From contig NC_014933.1 of the NCBI RefSeq assembly GCF_000186225.1, positions 372,001 to 436,000 on the forward strand: DNA of 64,000 nucleotides, written 5' to 3'. Positions 8,751 to 18,177 of this stretch are shown in pieces. Numbering within the stretch: the stretch's first letter is position 1; every line of letters begins with the position of its first letter. The translations under genes were made by a program, and so were the position numbers. Origin of the DNA: Bacteroides helcogenes P 36-108 (GTDB taxonomy: Bacteria > Bacteroidota > Bacteroidia > Bacteroidales > Bacteroidaceae). The notes under the pieces were generated by a model that saw nothing but the letters and a program-made list of their open reading frames with translations, ran no database searches and had not been told where the DNA came from.

Positions 8751-10634
8751 TTAATAACCGGGATTGTTCACAAGTTTGGGATTCCTGTTGACGTCATCGC
8801 TCGGTATGGGCAACAGATAGTTCTTCGGCGCTTCGAATTTGCGCTCGAAAGGGATTTCCCTGAGTTTTGCAAAGTCGTCGATGGTATTTCCCTCGATGTT
8901 GAGTCCCTGAGCTTTCTTGCTGAAAGTTTCTTGGGCAATCATCCAGCGACGCATGTCCCAGAAGTTTTGATTTTCGAGATAAAGCTCTATCTGGCGTTCC
9001 TGACGCACGATTTGGCGCAGTTTGTCCTTATTGAGTTCGGCCACACCCGCCCATGCTTTCTCCACGGTGGGAATGCCCGCACGTGTGCGCACCTTGTTCA
9101 GGTAAGTCTTGGCGGCATCCAGTTCGCCCGTCTCCACGCATGCTTCGGCATAGCCCAGATAGAGGTCGGCCAAACGGATGACAGGCCACGGATATACTGT
9201 GCGGTTGGGGCCTCCTTTTTTCATAACCATGTTAGGATCTGTACCTTTCTTATTAAGGTATCCGCCGGGCGAATAGTTGTTGGTGCGATTCTTGCGTCCC
9301 TGATTGCCATTCTTCAGGAAGTTCAGGAGCACGCGTCCCCGTTCGCTCATGTAGGAAGGAATGGGGTATGCGTTGTCGTCGCCGTTCATCACTTCATAGT
9401 ATCCGCCTTGGAAGCCCACCCAAGCATAGAAGCGAGGTTCGCGGTTGAGGTTGAAGGCAATGGTCTTCTCTCCCTCCTTGCCGTAGGCGGCATGATCGGC
9501 GTCTATGCTGACAACCGCCAGCTTGTCGTTCGACTTGAATTCAGGATCTTCATCCCACGGCAACCCGTTCTTCGTATAGAAACGGTTCAACATGATCCAA
9601 GTGAGCGACACGCCGTTGGCGCCTTGGTCCGCGGACGTTTTAGGCGAACATTTCAGTTGTATATCATAGTAACCTTCTCCTCGCGTGTCAGCAAACAGCA
9701 CTTCAGGATTTTCCGATCCTTTCCAATCAAGGGTCAGGGTACGCATGCGGCGTACGATGCCTTTGTCCGGAAATTTGTTTGCCGAACCATCTTCGCCCCG
9801 ATAGGCGTCGTTGACGTAAAGGGCATGTCCATTGCTCTCGGCCAGTTTGATGGCCTCCATCAGAGCCTCCCTTGCTTTCGTCCACTTCTGGGCATCGTAT
9901 GTAGCGGGCATCAGTGCTACACCTTCTTTATCCTTGAAATCGACAATGCCTCCGTTGAACAAGGGCGAAGCGGCATAGAGCAGCATTTTGGCCTTTACCG
10001 ATTTAGCCATGATGCTGGTGGCCAATCCGTATTGGCTCTTTATGTCCCGCTTGGCAGGCAGGTCTTTGGCAGCTTCGTCAAGCAGGTCGCAAATCCAAGC
10101 CACACACTCGTCGTAAGGCACACGGGTGGGATATTCAGAGGCAAGAATGTCTGTCGACGGTGTTTCCTTAATCAGCAGAATGGGGCCGTAGGCGCGCGAA
10201 AGCAGAAAGTGATAATAGGCGATGAGGAATTTGGCCTGTGCCCGATAATCGTTCTTTTCGGCATCCGTGGTGTCGGGAAACTTGTCTATTCTTTCCATGA
10301 ACATGTAGCACTGGCGTATTCCTTGAAAAAAAGTGTTCCAGTATGAAATAACCGGCGAGGAGGCCGAATAATTTCCCTTGGGGAAAGCGGCGAACGTTTC
10401 GTGCTCGAAAGCGGTTATCACCTCGTCGCCCGTGAGCAGGTCTAACCCTCCGGGTGTGTTGGCCGGATTGGGCAGGTAGGCATAGCAGGAATACAGATAA
10501 TCGATACCGTTGTTGCGTCCTGTGTACGTGTCGGTGTCCGTAGTCCGCTCATCGGGCACTACGTCCAGAAAATCGCAAGATACACTGCATAGCATGGCCA
10601 GTGTCAGGGCAAATATTTTGAATAATAATTTCAT
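8751..10634 (-). CDS. SusD/RagB-family nutrient-binding lipoprotein
   Basis: This 627-residue protein is the lid partner of the SusC channel encoded just upstream. Seen: lipobox SVSC (Cys about 20) followed by DFLDVVPDERTTD, the typical SusD start; TPR-like helices in the middle; and a C-terminal RagB segment with RLADLYLGYAEACVETG, VRTRAGIPTV and RQERQIELYLENQNFWDMRR. Its glycan cannot be read from sequence. It lies 28 bp after the susC stop and 25 bp before the surface lipoprotein, so the three are surely co-transcribed. Confidence 0.93.
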   Translation of the reverse strand: MKLLFKIFALTLAMLCSVSCDFLDVVPDERTTDTDTYTGRNNGIDYLYSCYAYLPNPANTPGGLDLLTGDEVITAFEHETFAAFPKGNYSASSPVISYWNTFFQGIRQCYMFMERIDKFPDTTDAEKNDYRAQAKFLIAYYHFLLSRAYGPILLIKETPSTDILASEYPTRVPYDECVAWICDLLDEAAKDLPAKRDIKSQYGLATSIMAKSVKAKMLLYAASPLFNGGIVDFKDKEGVALMPATYDAQKWTKAREALMEAIKLAESNGHALYVNDAYRGEDGSANKFPDKGIVRRMRTLTLDWKGSENPEVLFADTRGEGYYDIQLKCSPKTSADQGANGVSLTWIMLNRFYTKNGLPWDEDPEFKSNDKLAVVSIDADHAAYGKEGEKTIAFNLNREPRFYAWVGFQGGYYEVMNGDDNAYPIPSYMSERGRVLLNFLKNGNQGRKNRTNNYSPGGYLNKKGTDPNMVMKKGGPNRTVYPWPVIRLADLYLGYAEACVETGELDAAKTYLNKVRTRAGIPTVEKAWAGVAELNKDKLRQIVRQERQIELYLENQNFWDMRRWMIAQETFSKKAQGLNIEGNTIDDFAKLREIPFERKFEAPKNYLLPIPSDDVNRNPKLVNNPGY

Positions 10635-10662
10635 ATATGTCTATTTTTAAAAGATGCAAAAC

Positions 10663-13600
10663 TTATTTATCATTGAACCGGACTTGCACACCCACGTTGA
10701 ACGTGCGTTGCAACGGATACTTCATTCCGCTTCCTCCTCCCAGTTCGGGATCCCAGAGCTTGAAACCGGAGAGCGTGAACAAATTGGTTACGCTTGCGTA
10801 AAAGCGCATGCCCTTATACGTATAGCCCACTTCGAGATTTTTCAGCTTCAGGAACGCAGCGTTGCGCAACCAATACGTGGATCCTTGCTGGTTGTTCTGG
10901 TTGTAATGATGCGTCAGGCGCGGATAGCGGGCACGGTTGTTCTGGTTGTCCTTGCTCCAATAGTCGTCGGCTATCCATTGCAGCACGTTGCGTCTTTCCT
11001 GTGTGCCGAACGGGTAGAAACCGCTCATCATGAGCGACACGTTGGCCTGACCTTGGAAGAAGAACGAGAGGTCTATATTTTTATACCTCATGGATGGGCC
11101 GAAACCATATACGATTTCCGGAACATGGGGGTGTCCTATTTCAATCCGGTCGTCGGAGGTAATCTTCCCGTCATACTTGCCGTCGGCATCGGGCTGGTCC
11201 ACATACTTTATATCGCCCGGAGCGATGGTGATGTTGCCCAGCGTGGAAGTGGGGTTGTTGGCTATATCCGCCTCGTCGATGTAAAGTCCGTCGGCCACGT
11301 ATCCCATGTAAGTGTTCAGCCGGCGGCCCACTTGGCGTAGGGCGGGACGCAAAATGGGAGCCTCATCGTATTCGAGCACCCGGTTGCGGGCAAAGGTAAA
11401 CGTACCTCTGAACTGTAAGGAGAAGTCTTTGGTGATTTGCTTCCCGTAGTCCACGGAAGCATCTATACCCCAATTCTTCACTTTGGCGTAGTTTCCGAAG
11501 ATTTTCGTGTCGGCTGTGCCGAACGAGTTCGGGATGGATTGCTTTTGCTGGAAGATGTCGCTACGTATTTCCTTGAAGGCGTCGATGGTGAGGTTCAGCG
11601 AGTTGAAAAACTGCAAGTCCACCCCGACGTTGTATTTCCGCCCTATCTCCCAAGTGATGTTATCGTTTTGCAGGCGCGAGTAGCTGGGACCTTTGCGTTC
11701 TCCCGTCCGGGCGTCGTCGTAGCCGGTGATGTAGCCCGGTGTATTGTTCAATGAAACGATGCCCATGTAGATGAAGCGCTCACCGCCGATCTGGTCGTTT
11801 CCTACTAATCCGTAGGAAGTGCGGATTTTGAAATTGGACACGATGGATTTGAGGGGGGTCCAGAATTTCTCTTCACTGACGTTCCACCCCGCCGACACGG
11901 AAGGGAAGAATCCGAAACGGTGTCCCTTTGCAAAGTTTTCCGAACCGTTGTATCCGGCATTTACCTCGAACAGATATCTGTTGGCGTAATCATAAGTGAT
12001 ACGTCCCGCAAAGCCGAGCTTGCGTTTAGGGAGCGAGCCTATCAGGTTATTGTTGCCTATCACGTTGTTGTTGTACTCGCTCATGTTGTAGAGCAGCATG
12101 GCCGACACGTTGTGATTGCCGAACGAACGGTTGTAGTCTAAGTAGCTCTGGAAATAGTAGCTACGGTCTCCGGCCACGCTCGAACCGGCATTCAGGCTCG
12201 GTTTGGAGGGGTTTCCGTCCAAGGGGGTCTGAATGTATACTGTGTTTCCTTCGGCATCGGTCTCTACTCCTTCAAGAACGTATCTGTTGCCACCCTGAAA
12301 GCGGTAGTTCGTTGTCCGGTTCCAATTCTTGAACGAGAAGAGCACTTTAAATCCCAGCCCCTTGGTGATGAAGTCGAGCTTCTGTTCGTAGTTGAGGATG
12401 GACACAACGGTGCTCTCGAACATGTCCTTATAGCCCGCTGTGGCCACCACCATGGGATTTTCTATCGGGGTGGAGCCTATCCTTGTGCCTCCCCAATGAT
12501 ACCACGGGTCGCCGCCTTGCGGATAAAGGATGGGGAAATCGACGGCGTTGTTCTGCATGATAGCGTTGAAGATGTTGCCCACTCCACCACCGCCGTCGCT
12601 GGCCGTAATGGGGCCATGCAAGTTGTTGAGCTGCACATTGAGGTTAAGCCCTATCTTGGCGGTCTTGGAGAGGTTGAAGTCAATGTTGTTCTGGAATGCG
12701 TACTTCATGTAGCTGATGTTGTTGTCAAACGAGAAGAAGTCTTTGCTGCGTCCTTTCAGCATACCGGTTTCGTGCACGGCGTTGACGTTCATGAAGTAGG
12801 TGATTTTGCTCGTACCCCCGCGGATGTTAAAATTGGCCTTCTGGTTGAACGTGGAGCGGTTGAACAGCTCGTTATACCAGTCTACGTTCGGATAGAGATA
12901 AGGGTCGAGCCCTTGCATCGTTCCGTTAATTTTGTCTTCGGAATAGAGCAACGCATCGGTTCCTTGGTTGGTGACCGCTTCGTTGAACATGCGCATAAAC
13001 GTGACGGGAGTTACCACTTGCGGCACGTTGATGGGCTTGTTCACATAGCCTTCCACACGCACGCTTATCACCGGTTTGTCGAGGTCGGCACCGCTTTTGG
13101 TCTTGATGATGAGCACTCCGTTGGCTCCGCGCGTACCATACATAGCCGAAGCGGTGGCGTCTTTCAATACCGAAAAGCCTTCGATTACTTCCGGGTCCAG
13201 TGCGTCGAGGTCAGCTTTGCTCACCTCCACCCCGTCGAGGATGATGAGCGGGTTGGTTGCGCCGCTCATGGTGGAAACGCCACGCACAAAAAAGTCGGCG
13301 CCGTTTCCTCCCGGTTCACCGCTACGCTGATAGGCGATGACACCCGAAAGACGTCCGGCAAAGGCGGTGGAGAGGTTCGTTGCCGGTACTTTCAAGTCAC
13401 TGGGGCGCAGTGTCTGTATCGAGCCCGTCATGGTGGCTTTTTTCTGCCCCATATTGAAGGCCGTCACCACCACTTCTCCCAGCGTGGTCGCGTCTTCCGA
13501 CAGGGAGACGCTGAGTACCTTCTGGTTGCCTATTTTTACTTCTTTGGATAGGTAGCCGATGAAGCTGATCACCAGCACATCGTCGGGCGATACCGAAAGC

Positions 13601-14115
13601 TCGAATTTTCCGTCCACATCGGCCGTGACGCCGTAGGGAGGAGTGGCGTTCTTCACGAGCACGGAGGCGCCGGTCAGCGGGTCGCCCGTCACGGCATCTA
13701 CCACTGCGCCTATCACCTTGCTGCGGCGCGAAGATTGCTGCTTGGCATTTGTTCCGGCTTTCTTCGAAGAGGTGATGATTACGTTTTTTCCTTTGATATT
13801 CACATTGTAGCCTGCAAAAATGGTTTTAGCCGCCGTTTCCACGGTTGCTTTCTCTATGTTTACGCTAATTTTGCGCGAAACGTCCACATCGGCATTGTTA
13901 TACACAAATTTGTAGGTAGATTGTTTTTCGACTGCCCTTACGGCTTCTACGACAGTTACATTATTCAGTTTTAGGGTTATCCGGTTGTCTTTGGCCACGG
14001 CCGCCATGCAGAAAGTGGAGGCAAACAGGCCTATAATCAGGATGCACAATTGTGTACAAAACGTTATTTTTTTGCAACAGAATGAAAAGTCGTTCTGTTT
14101 TCCTGTGTAATTCAT
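10663..14115 (-). CDS. SusC/RagA-family TonB-dependent transporter with STN domain
   Basis: A 1150-residue outer-membrane TonB-dependent importer. After an N-terminal hydrophobic signal comes an STN (secretin/TonB N-terminal) domain (about residues 43-115, ITLKLNNVTVVEAVRAVEKQ), then a carboxypeptidase-D-like plug extension (GAVVDAVTGDPLTGASVLVK), a TonB-box-like EVVVTAF, the plug and a 22-stranded barrel ending in FNVGVQVRF. STN-bearing SusC proteins signal through a FecR-type anti-sigma factor, and a FecR and an ECF sigma gene lie immediately upstream. It imports the glycan or glycopeptide captured by the SusD lid. Confidence 0.93.
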   Translation of the reverse strand: MNYTGKQNDFSFCCKKITFCTQLCILIIGLFASTFCMAAVAKDNRITLKLNNVTVVEAVRAVEKQSTYKFVYNNADVDVSRKISVNIEKATVETAAKTIFAGYNVNIKGKNVIITSSKKAGTNAKQQSSRRSKVIGAVVDAVTGDPLTGASVLVKNATPPYGVTADVDGKFELSVSPDDVLVISFIGYLSKEVKIGNQKVLSVSLSEDATTLGEVVVTAFNMGQKKATMTGSIQTLRPSDLKVPATNLSTAFAGRLSGVIAYQRSGEPGGNGADFFVRGVSTMSGATNPLIILDGVEVSKADLDALDPEVIEGFSVLKDATASAMYGTRGANGVLIIKTKSGADLDKPVISVRVEGYVNKPINVPQVVTPVTFMRMFNEAVTNQGTDALLYSEDKINGTMQGLDPYLYPNVDWYNELFNRSTFNQKANFNIRGGTSKITYFMNVNAVHETGMLKGRSKDFFSFDNNISYMKYAFQNNIDFNLSKTAKIGLNLNVQLNNLHGPITASDGGGGVGNIFNAIMQNNAVDFPILYPQGGDPWYHWGGTRIGSTPIENPMVVATAGYKDMFESTVVSILNYEQKLDFITKGLGFKVLFSFKNWNRTTNYRFQGGNRYVLEGVETDAEGNTVYIQTPLDGNPSKPSLNAGSSVAGDRSYYFQSYLDYNRSFGNHNVSAMLLYNMSEYNNNVIGNNNLIGSLPKRKLGFAGRITYDYANRYLFEVNAGYNGSENFAKGHRFGFFPSVSAGWNVSEEKFWTPLKSIVSNFKIRTSYGLVGNDQIGGERFIYMGIVSLNNTPGYITGYDDARTGERKGPSYSRLQNDNITWEIGRKYNVGVDLQFFNSLNLTIDAFKEIRSDIFQQKQSIPNSFGTADTKIFGNYAKVKNWGIDASVDYGKQITKDFSLQFRGTFTFARNRVLEYDEAPILRPALRQVGRRLNTYMGYVADGLYIDEADIANNPTSTLGNITIAPGDIKYVDQPDADGKYDGKITSDDRIEIGHPHVPEIVYGFGPSMRYKNIDLSFFFQGQANVSLMMSGFYPFGTQERRNVLQWIADDYWSKDNQNNRARYPRLTHHYNQNNQQGSTYWLRNAAFLKLKNLEVGYTYKGMRFYASVTNLFTLSGFKLWDPELGGGSGMKYPLQRTFNVGVQVRFNDK

Positions 14116-14292
14116 ACTATTTATTTATTTTTGTTGAGTAATTAGCTTCCTCCTCTTGCGCTCTCTCGGTTTTCGGCAAGAGTGGAAGAAATAGTTAGAA
14201 CGAGGGGCGGATAGGTGAAGGCATCCGCTCCTTATTTTTTTATATATTCTTCGTTTTATGTTTTCATAGGCATTCAGGTTTTAAGGGGGTTA

Positions 14293-15267
14293 TTATTCGA
14301 TTGTTATTTCGTTGGTTCCGGTTCTTTTCCATGTCAGGGGCGTGATGCTCTGCAAGATGCTCAGGATGTCGTCCACGGTTTCATTGTCGAGTGTGAAAGA
14401 TACCGGGGTATTCAGCAGTTGCGGGCAGCACGTCTTGCACGAAATGCTTATGTTATACCACTTGCCTAACTGAATAAACACGTCTTTTAGCGGCGTATTC
14501 TCAAACAGGAGATGTTCTTTTCGCCAGTTAGTGTAGGCCGAGGCATTTACCATTCTCACTTCCGTGGATTTCTCTTTTTTATTGTAGATAAGCTGGTGGT
14601 CGGGCTGCATTTCCAGTTTCCGTCCCGTCTCTTTCACCGTCACGTCAATCTTGCCCGTCTCCAATACGGCCTCAGCATGTGGCAGTTCTTTCCTGTCGGT
14701 GACTACGAAAGTGGTTCCGAACACTCTTACGGTCATCGTCGACGTATTCACCGAGAAGGGTCTCTTCTTGTCTTTCCTTACGTCAAAGAAAGCTTCGCCT
14801 TTCAAAGCCACGTTGCGCCGTTTGCGGCCGAACTTCTTCGGATACGTCAGCTCGCTTCGGGCATTGAGCCAGACTATGGAGCTGTCCGGGAGGATGACCT
14901 CTTTTTTACTGTCGCAAGTGACAACGGTCAGCATCCGCTCACCGAACGCAAGTTCAACGTCCCACATCTGCAATCCCAGCAGCAGAAGGAGCACTGCCGC
15001 TGCCGAACTTGCCATCCACCGATACAGCTTGCGGCGTTTCTTTGCCTCCATTCGTGCAAAGAACATATTCGCAGCTTTCCGGGTCGCCGCTTTGTCTTGA
15101 AGTTCGATGGTCGATTCTTCCCACACTTTCGCCATCTGCACAAAGTAGTCTTCGTTCTCTTTCGATGCCCTTACCCATTGTGTAAGCCTCTCTTCTTCTT
15201 CCGGCTCGATGTTACCTTCCAGAAAATTAAGGATGAGTACATCGCAGTCTGTCATATTCTGTTGCAT
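14293..15267 (-). CDS. FecR-family anti-sigma factor
   Basis: A 324-residue transmembrane regulator. Residues 1-80 are cytoplasmic and bind the sigma factor, one membrane span lies near residues 87-104 (MASSAAAVLLLLLGL), then a FecR domain with VTCDSKKEVILPDSSIVWLN and KGEAFFDV, and a C-terminal DUF4974 domain (NTPVSFTLDNETVDDILSIL). It relays the signal from the STN domain of the SusC encoded 177 bp downstream to the ECF sigma factor encoded upstream. Confidence 0.9.
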   Translation of the reverse strand: MQQNMTDCDVLILNFLEGNIEPEEEERLTQWVRASKENEDYFVQMAKVWEESTIELQDKAATRKAANMFFARMEAKKRRKLYRWMASSAAAVLLLLLGLQMWDVELAFGERMLTVVTCDSKKEVILPDSSIVWLNARSELTYPKKFGRKRRNVALKGEAFFDVRKDKKRPFSVNTSTMTVRVFGTTFVVTDRKELPHAEAVLETGKIDVTVKETGRKLEMQPDHQLIYNKKEKSTEVRMVNASAYTNWRKEHLLFENTPLKDVFIQLGKWYNISISCKTCCPQLLNTPVSFTLDNETVDDILSILQSITPLTWKRTGTNEITIE

Positions 15268-15596
15268 AATACCTATTTTTTTAACTGATTTCCATTATCA
15301 CGATTCACAAAGGATATACCCTACCTCAGTTTGCGAATTATTTTTGGTGCACCTGCCGGAAATCTGTAATACTCATAAACGGACATTGCAGATACAAAAC
15401 ATGCTTTCCCGATTTACAGGGAGAGGAGGCCGTGCGTGTGTCACCGGACAGAGCGAATCGTTGCAGGAAGGGAGCACATGCCTTGATGCCTGTAGAAACA
15501 ATGCTTGCAACGGCAATCAAGCGGTAAGTGTAGCGTTTAGGATTGAAGAAAGTTCTGAACCGGAGAGGAAAACCAATGAGGCGGTGCAGGAATTAG
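15268..15596. other. Gap between sigma and anti-sigma genes
   Basis: These 329 bp hold no gene I can support and no clear TAnnTTTG promoter on the minus strand. Such a long gap is unusual for a sigma/FecR pair, which tends to be closer. Confidence 0.4.
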
Positions 15597-16199
15597 TCAC
15601 TTTCCGATTCGGAATTTGTTAAATATAATTAAATATGGGGGGGGGGTAATAATAGAGGGTAGTGAAAGGATGAAAGCAGCCACAGGCATATATCCGTTCC
15701 GCAAAAGATGGGCACGAATATCCTTAAGCGCCTTCGAAATGTGCTTCTCCACCGCTTTCACCGTAATGTTTAGCTTTTCGGCTATCTCGCGGTTCTTAAG
15801 GTTTTGAAAACGACTCATCATGAATACCTCCTTGCACCTATCGGGCAGGAGCTCCACGCAAAGTATTATCTCTTTCTTTATCTCGTCCGTGCTCAACTGC
15901 TCGTCTGCGGTGAACGTGGTGAAAAGCAGGTTGTCCAGGTAAGAGACATCCTCCGACAAATCTTTTCGGGCATATTGGGACGATTTCAGCAGGTCAAGGG
16001 CGCGACGATAGGTCAACGTGTACAGGTAGGATTTTATAGGAATGGAGGCGTCTATCTGTTCCCGGTTTTCCCAACAGTGGGTAAAAACTTCTTGAACAAT
16101 GTCCTCGGCATGCGGCATGTCGCCGACGACGCGCATGGCAAAGAAGCGTAAAACTTTATAGTAATCGGTATATATGCGTTCAAAACATGCTCTATCCAT
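15597..16199 (-). CDS. ECF sigma-70 factor
   Basis: A 200-residue ECF sigma factor of the Bacteroides PUL type. Region 2 is seen near residues 5-75 (RFFAMRVVGDMPHAEDIVQEVFTH is the 2.2-2.4 core, starting at about 18) and region 4 near 110-170 with the helix-turn-helix LKNREIAEKLNITVKAVEKH. It should direct transcription of the susC-susD locus when released by the adjacent FecR protein. The last 20 residues are coded across a run of ten C's (15637-15646), so slippage would change the tail in every frame. A minus-strand TAATTTTG lies at 16243-16250 ahead of the gene. Confidence 0.9.
   Translation of the reverse strand: MDRACFERIYTDYYKVLRFFAMRVVGDMPHAEDIVQEVFTHCWENREQIDASIPIKSYLYTLTYRRALDLLKSSQYARKDLSEDVSYLDNLLFTTFTADEQLSTDEIKKEIILCVELLPDRCKEVFMMSRFQNLKNREIAEKLNITVKAVEKHISKALKDIRAHLLRNGYMPVAAFILSLPSIITPPPYLIIFNKFRIGK
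15637..15646. repeat. G10/C10 homopolymer inside the sigma gene
   Basis: Ten consecutive G's on the plus strand (C on the coding strand), coding for Pro residues close to the C-terminus of the ECF sigma factor. Each of the two other frames reaches a stop within a few to ten codons of the tract. Confidence 0.9.
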
Positions 16200-16579
16200 T
16201 GTAGAATTAAAAAGATTTACTCAATGAAATAAACAACAATAGCAAAATTAGCAAAAAATCTTCTTTTGCACCCGAATCTGTTTGAAAAAACAAAAAGAGA
16301 ACAGCGGTCAACCCTTCCGGTTATGCTTACGGTTTGCTATTTTAAGGGAACAAATATAGTGATTAATTTGTCCTTTCACTACTTTTGCACCCATGAACGC
16401 AGAAAAACGTGTATTGCAGTGACAGTAGCGGCAGCAGTGACATAAAGTGCTTTTTCCCTTATCATTAAATGAATATGTATATATAATATATACATATATC
16501 TTTATAACAGTAGTCTCTGCAAAAGGACATTACAATAAAAAATAAACATTAAGTTGGCAGATTATATGATTATGCGGTA
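16200..16579. other. Divergent regulatory region, no gene
   Basis: This 380-bp gap separates the sigma gene (minus) from the HU-like gene (plus). It holds a minus-strand TAATTTTG (16243-16250) and a plus-strand TACTTTTG (16380-16387), both of Bacteroidetes -7 type, and an AT-rich stretch with alternating TA near 16480-16500. I see no coding frame of note. Confidence 0.45.
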
Positions 16580-16999
16580 ATGGCGGTTGTGACAAAAGAA
16601 ATGGGAAATAAATTTATATCTTCATTTCCCAATATAAATATAGCCACTTCAGTTTCAGTAGCCGACATTGATTTCGATAAATTATGCGACCAAGTCACCA
16701 GTCAGGATTTTGTGCCCAGAGGCATTGTGAAAGCTGTCCTCGACGGCATGATTGACGTACTCTGCACCTATGCAAGCATTGGTACAACTATTAGACTGGG
16801 CGATTTCGGCAGCATTCGTCCGGGCCTGAACAGTAGAAGCCAAGACACGGCAAAGGCTGTGACAGCAGATGTAGTTTATCGGCAAAAACTGATCTTCGTT
16901 CCCGGAATGCGGTTAAAGAATATGATGAAGACCTCCGGAGTAACCCGTGTGACAATTGAATCGGCGTTGTCGTACTTATCTTCACCACCTCGTCCATAA
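16580..16999 (+). CDS. HU-like DNA-binding protein (HU-HIG type)
   Basis: A 139-residue protein matching the Bacteroidetes HU-like family: an N-terminal helix pair with DFDKLCDQVTSQDFVPRGIV, then GTTIRLGDFGSIRPGLNSRS, which corresponds to the HU core GxxVxLxxFGxFxxxxRxxR. It probably binds DNA as a dimer in the nucleoid. It stands alone between a PUL and the arginine operon, ending about 30 bp before the argR promoter region. No partner is evident. Confidence 0.75.
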   Translation: MAVVTKEMGNKFISSFPNINIATSVSVADIDFDKLCDQVTSQDFVPRGIVKAVLDGMIDVLCTYASIGTTIRLGDFGSIRPGLNSRSQDTAKAVTADVVYRQKLIFVPGMRLKNMMKTSGVTRVTIESALSYLSSPPRP

Positions 17000-17030
17000 T
17001 CAGAATAAAAATACTACATTTTTCTTCCTT

Positions 17031-17080
17031 TTTGTATATTATATCCAAAATATTCTGTAATTTTGCGCCATTCTTAGAAT
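17031..17080 (+). promoter_or_regulatory. argR operon promoter and possible operator
   Basis: TTTG at 17031-17034, 23 bp, then TAATTTTG at 17058-17065. Just downstream ATTCTTAGAAT (17070-17080) is a perfect inverted repeat of 5-bp arms around one base, placed over the likely transcription start, where a repressor such as ArgR could act. That it is an ArgR site is inference. Confidence 0.5.
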
Positions 17081-17094
17081 AATTATACGGAAAT

Positions 17095-17568
17095 ATGAAG
17101 AAAAAAGCCAATCGGTTAGATGCCATCAAGATGATTATTTCAAGCAAGGACATCAGCTCTCAGGAAGAATTGCTGTCGGCTTTGGGAAAAGAAGGCTTTG
17201 AACTGACGCAAGCCACCTTATCACGCGATCTGAAGCAACTGAAAGTTGCCAAAGCAGCCAATATGAACGGTAAATATGTATATGTATTGCCCAACAACAT
17301 CATGTACAAACGTTCCAACGACCAAAGTGCAAGCGAAATGCTGATGACCAGCGGGTTTATTTCACTTCAATTCTCAGGTAATATCGCTGTTATCCGCACC
17401 CGTCCCGGCTATGCCAGCAGTATGGCTTACGACATAGACAACCGCGAATGCCCCGCCATCTTAGGAACCATTGCCGGAGACGACACCATCATGTTGGTGG
17501 TACATGAAGCAGCATCCCATGAGGAGGTTCGTGCATTTCTGTCACAAATCATTCCGAATGTAAAGTAA
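17095..17568 (+). CDS. argR: Arginine repressor ArgR
   Basis: A 157-residue regulator. Its N-terminal winged helix-turn-helix contains ISSQEELLSALGKEGFELTQ and ATLSRDLKQL, the classic ArgR recognition segment. The C-terminal arginine-binding and hexamerisation domain contains GTIAGDDTIMLVV, as in other ArgR proteins. It heads an arginine biosynthesis operon and probably controls it, including its own synthesis. The next gene begins 39 bp on. Confidence 0.93.
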   Translation: MKKKANRLDAIKMIISSKDISSQEELLSALGKEGFELTQATLSRDLKQLKVAKAANMNGKYVYVLPNNIMYKRSNDQSASEMLMTSGFISLQFSGNIAVIRTRPGYASSMAYDIDNRECPAILGTIAGDDTIMLVVHEAASHEEVRAFLSQIIPNVK

Positions 17569-17607
17569 GTAAACTCAAACGATAGTAAAGATTTTAATTA
17601 AGAAAAA

Positions 17608-18165
17608 ATGAATTCTAAACAAATTGATGTGATGGTGGCCGACGCCTCACATGAAGTTTACGTGGATAAAATTTTGGATACCATCCGGGAGGCTGCAAAG
17701 GTACGCGGAACAGGCATCGCAGAACGCACACACGAATACGTAGCTACTAAAATGAGAGAAGGAAAGGCAATTATCGCCCTTTGCGGAGATGATTTTGCAG
17801 GCTTCACTTATATAGAAAGCTGGGGCAATAAGCAATATGTGGCTACATCGGGACTGATAGTTCACCCCGACTACCGGGGACTGGGATTAGCCAAACGAAT
17901 CAAGACAGCATCTTTCCGATTGGCACGCTTGCGATGGCCCAACGCCAAGATATTCAGTCTGACCAGTGGAGCTGCCGTAATGAAGATGAATACCGAACTG
18001 GGATACGTACCCGTCACCTTCAACGAACTGACCGATGACGAAGCATTTTGGAAAGGTTGCGCCGGTTGCATCAACCATGATATATTGGTAACCAAAAAGC
18101 GCAAGTTCTGCATCTGCACGGCGATGCTTTACGACCCGAAACTGCACGAAGAAGATAAAATTTAA
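17608..18165 (+). CDS. GNAT acyltransferase in the arginine operon
   Basis: A 185-residue GNAT-fold protein. The acyl-CoA-binding segment is VHPDYRGLGLAKRIK (residues about 90-104), followed by MKMNTELGYVPV. It lies between argR and argG in what is clearly an arginine operon. No argA or argJ gene is seen here, and Bacteroides makes arginine through N-succinylated intermediates, so this enzyme is a good candidate for the first step, N-acylation of glutamate. That role is inferred from position, not from a diagnostic motif. Confidence 0.75.
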   Translation: MNSKQIDVMVADASHEVYVDKILDTIREAAKVRGTGIAERTHEYVATKMREGKAIIALCGDDFAGFTYIESWGNKQYVATSGLIVHPDYRGLGLAKRIKTASFRLARLRWPNAKIFSLTSGAAVMKMNTELGYVPVTFNELTDDEAFWKGCAGCINHDILVTKKRKFCICTAMLYDPKLHEEDKI

Positions 18166-18177
18166 AAATACAAGGAT

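Noticed and set aside
8931..10346. 471-codon plus-strand frame over susD
   Set aside because: It lies antisense to a gene with full SusD motifs and has no start context or recognisable domains; it is a composition shadow.
12496..13551. 351-codon plus-strand frame over susC
   Set aside because: Antisense to a clear SusC; the product is low-complexity and has no motif.
16380..16387. Promoter for an unseen gene before the HU-like gene
   Set aside because: The downstream 190 bp hold only a ten-codon frame; more likely a distant promoter of the HU-like gene or chance.
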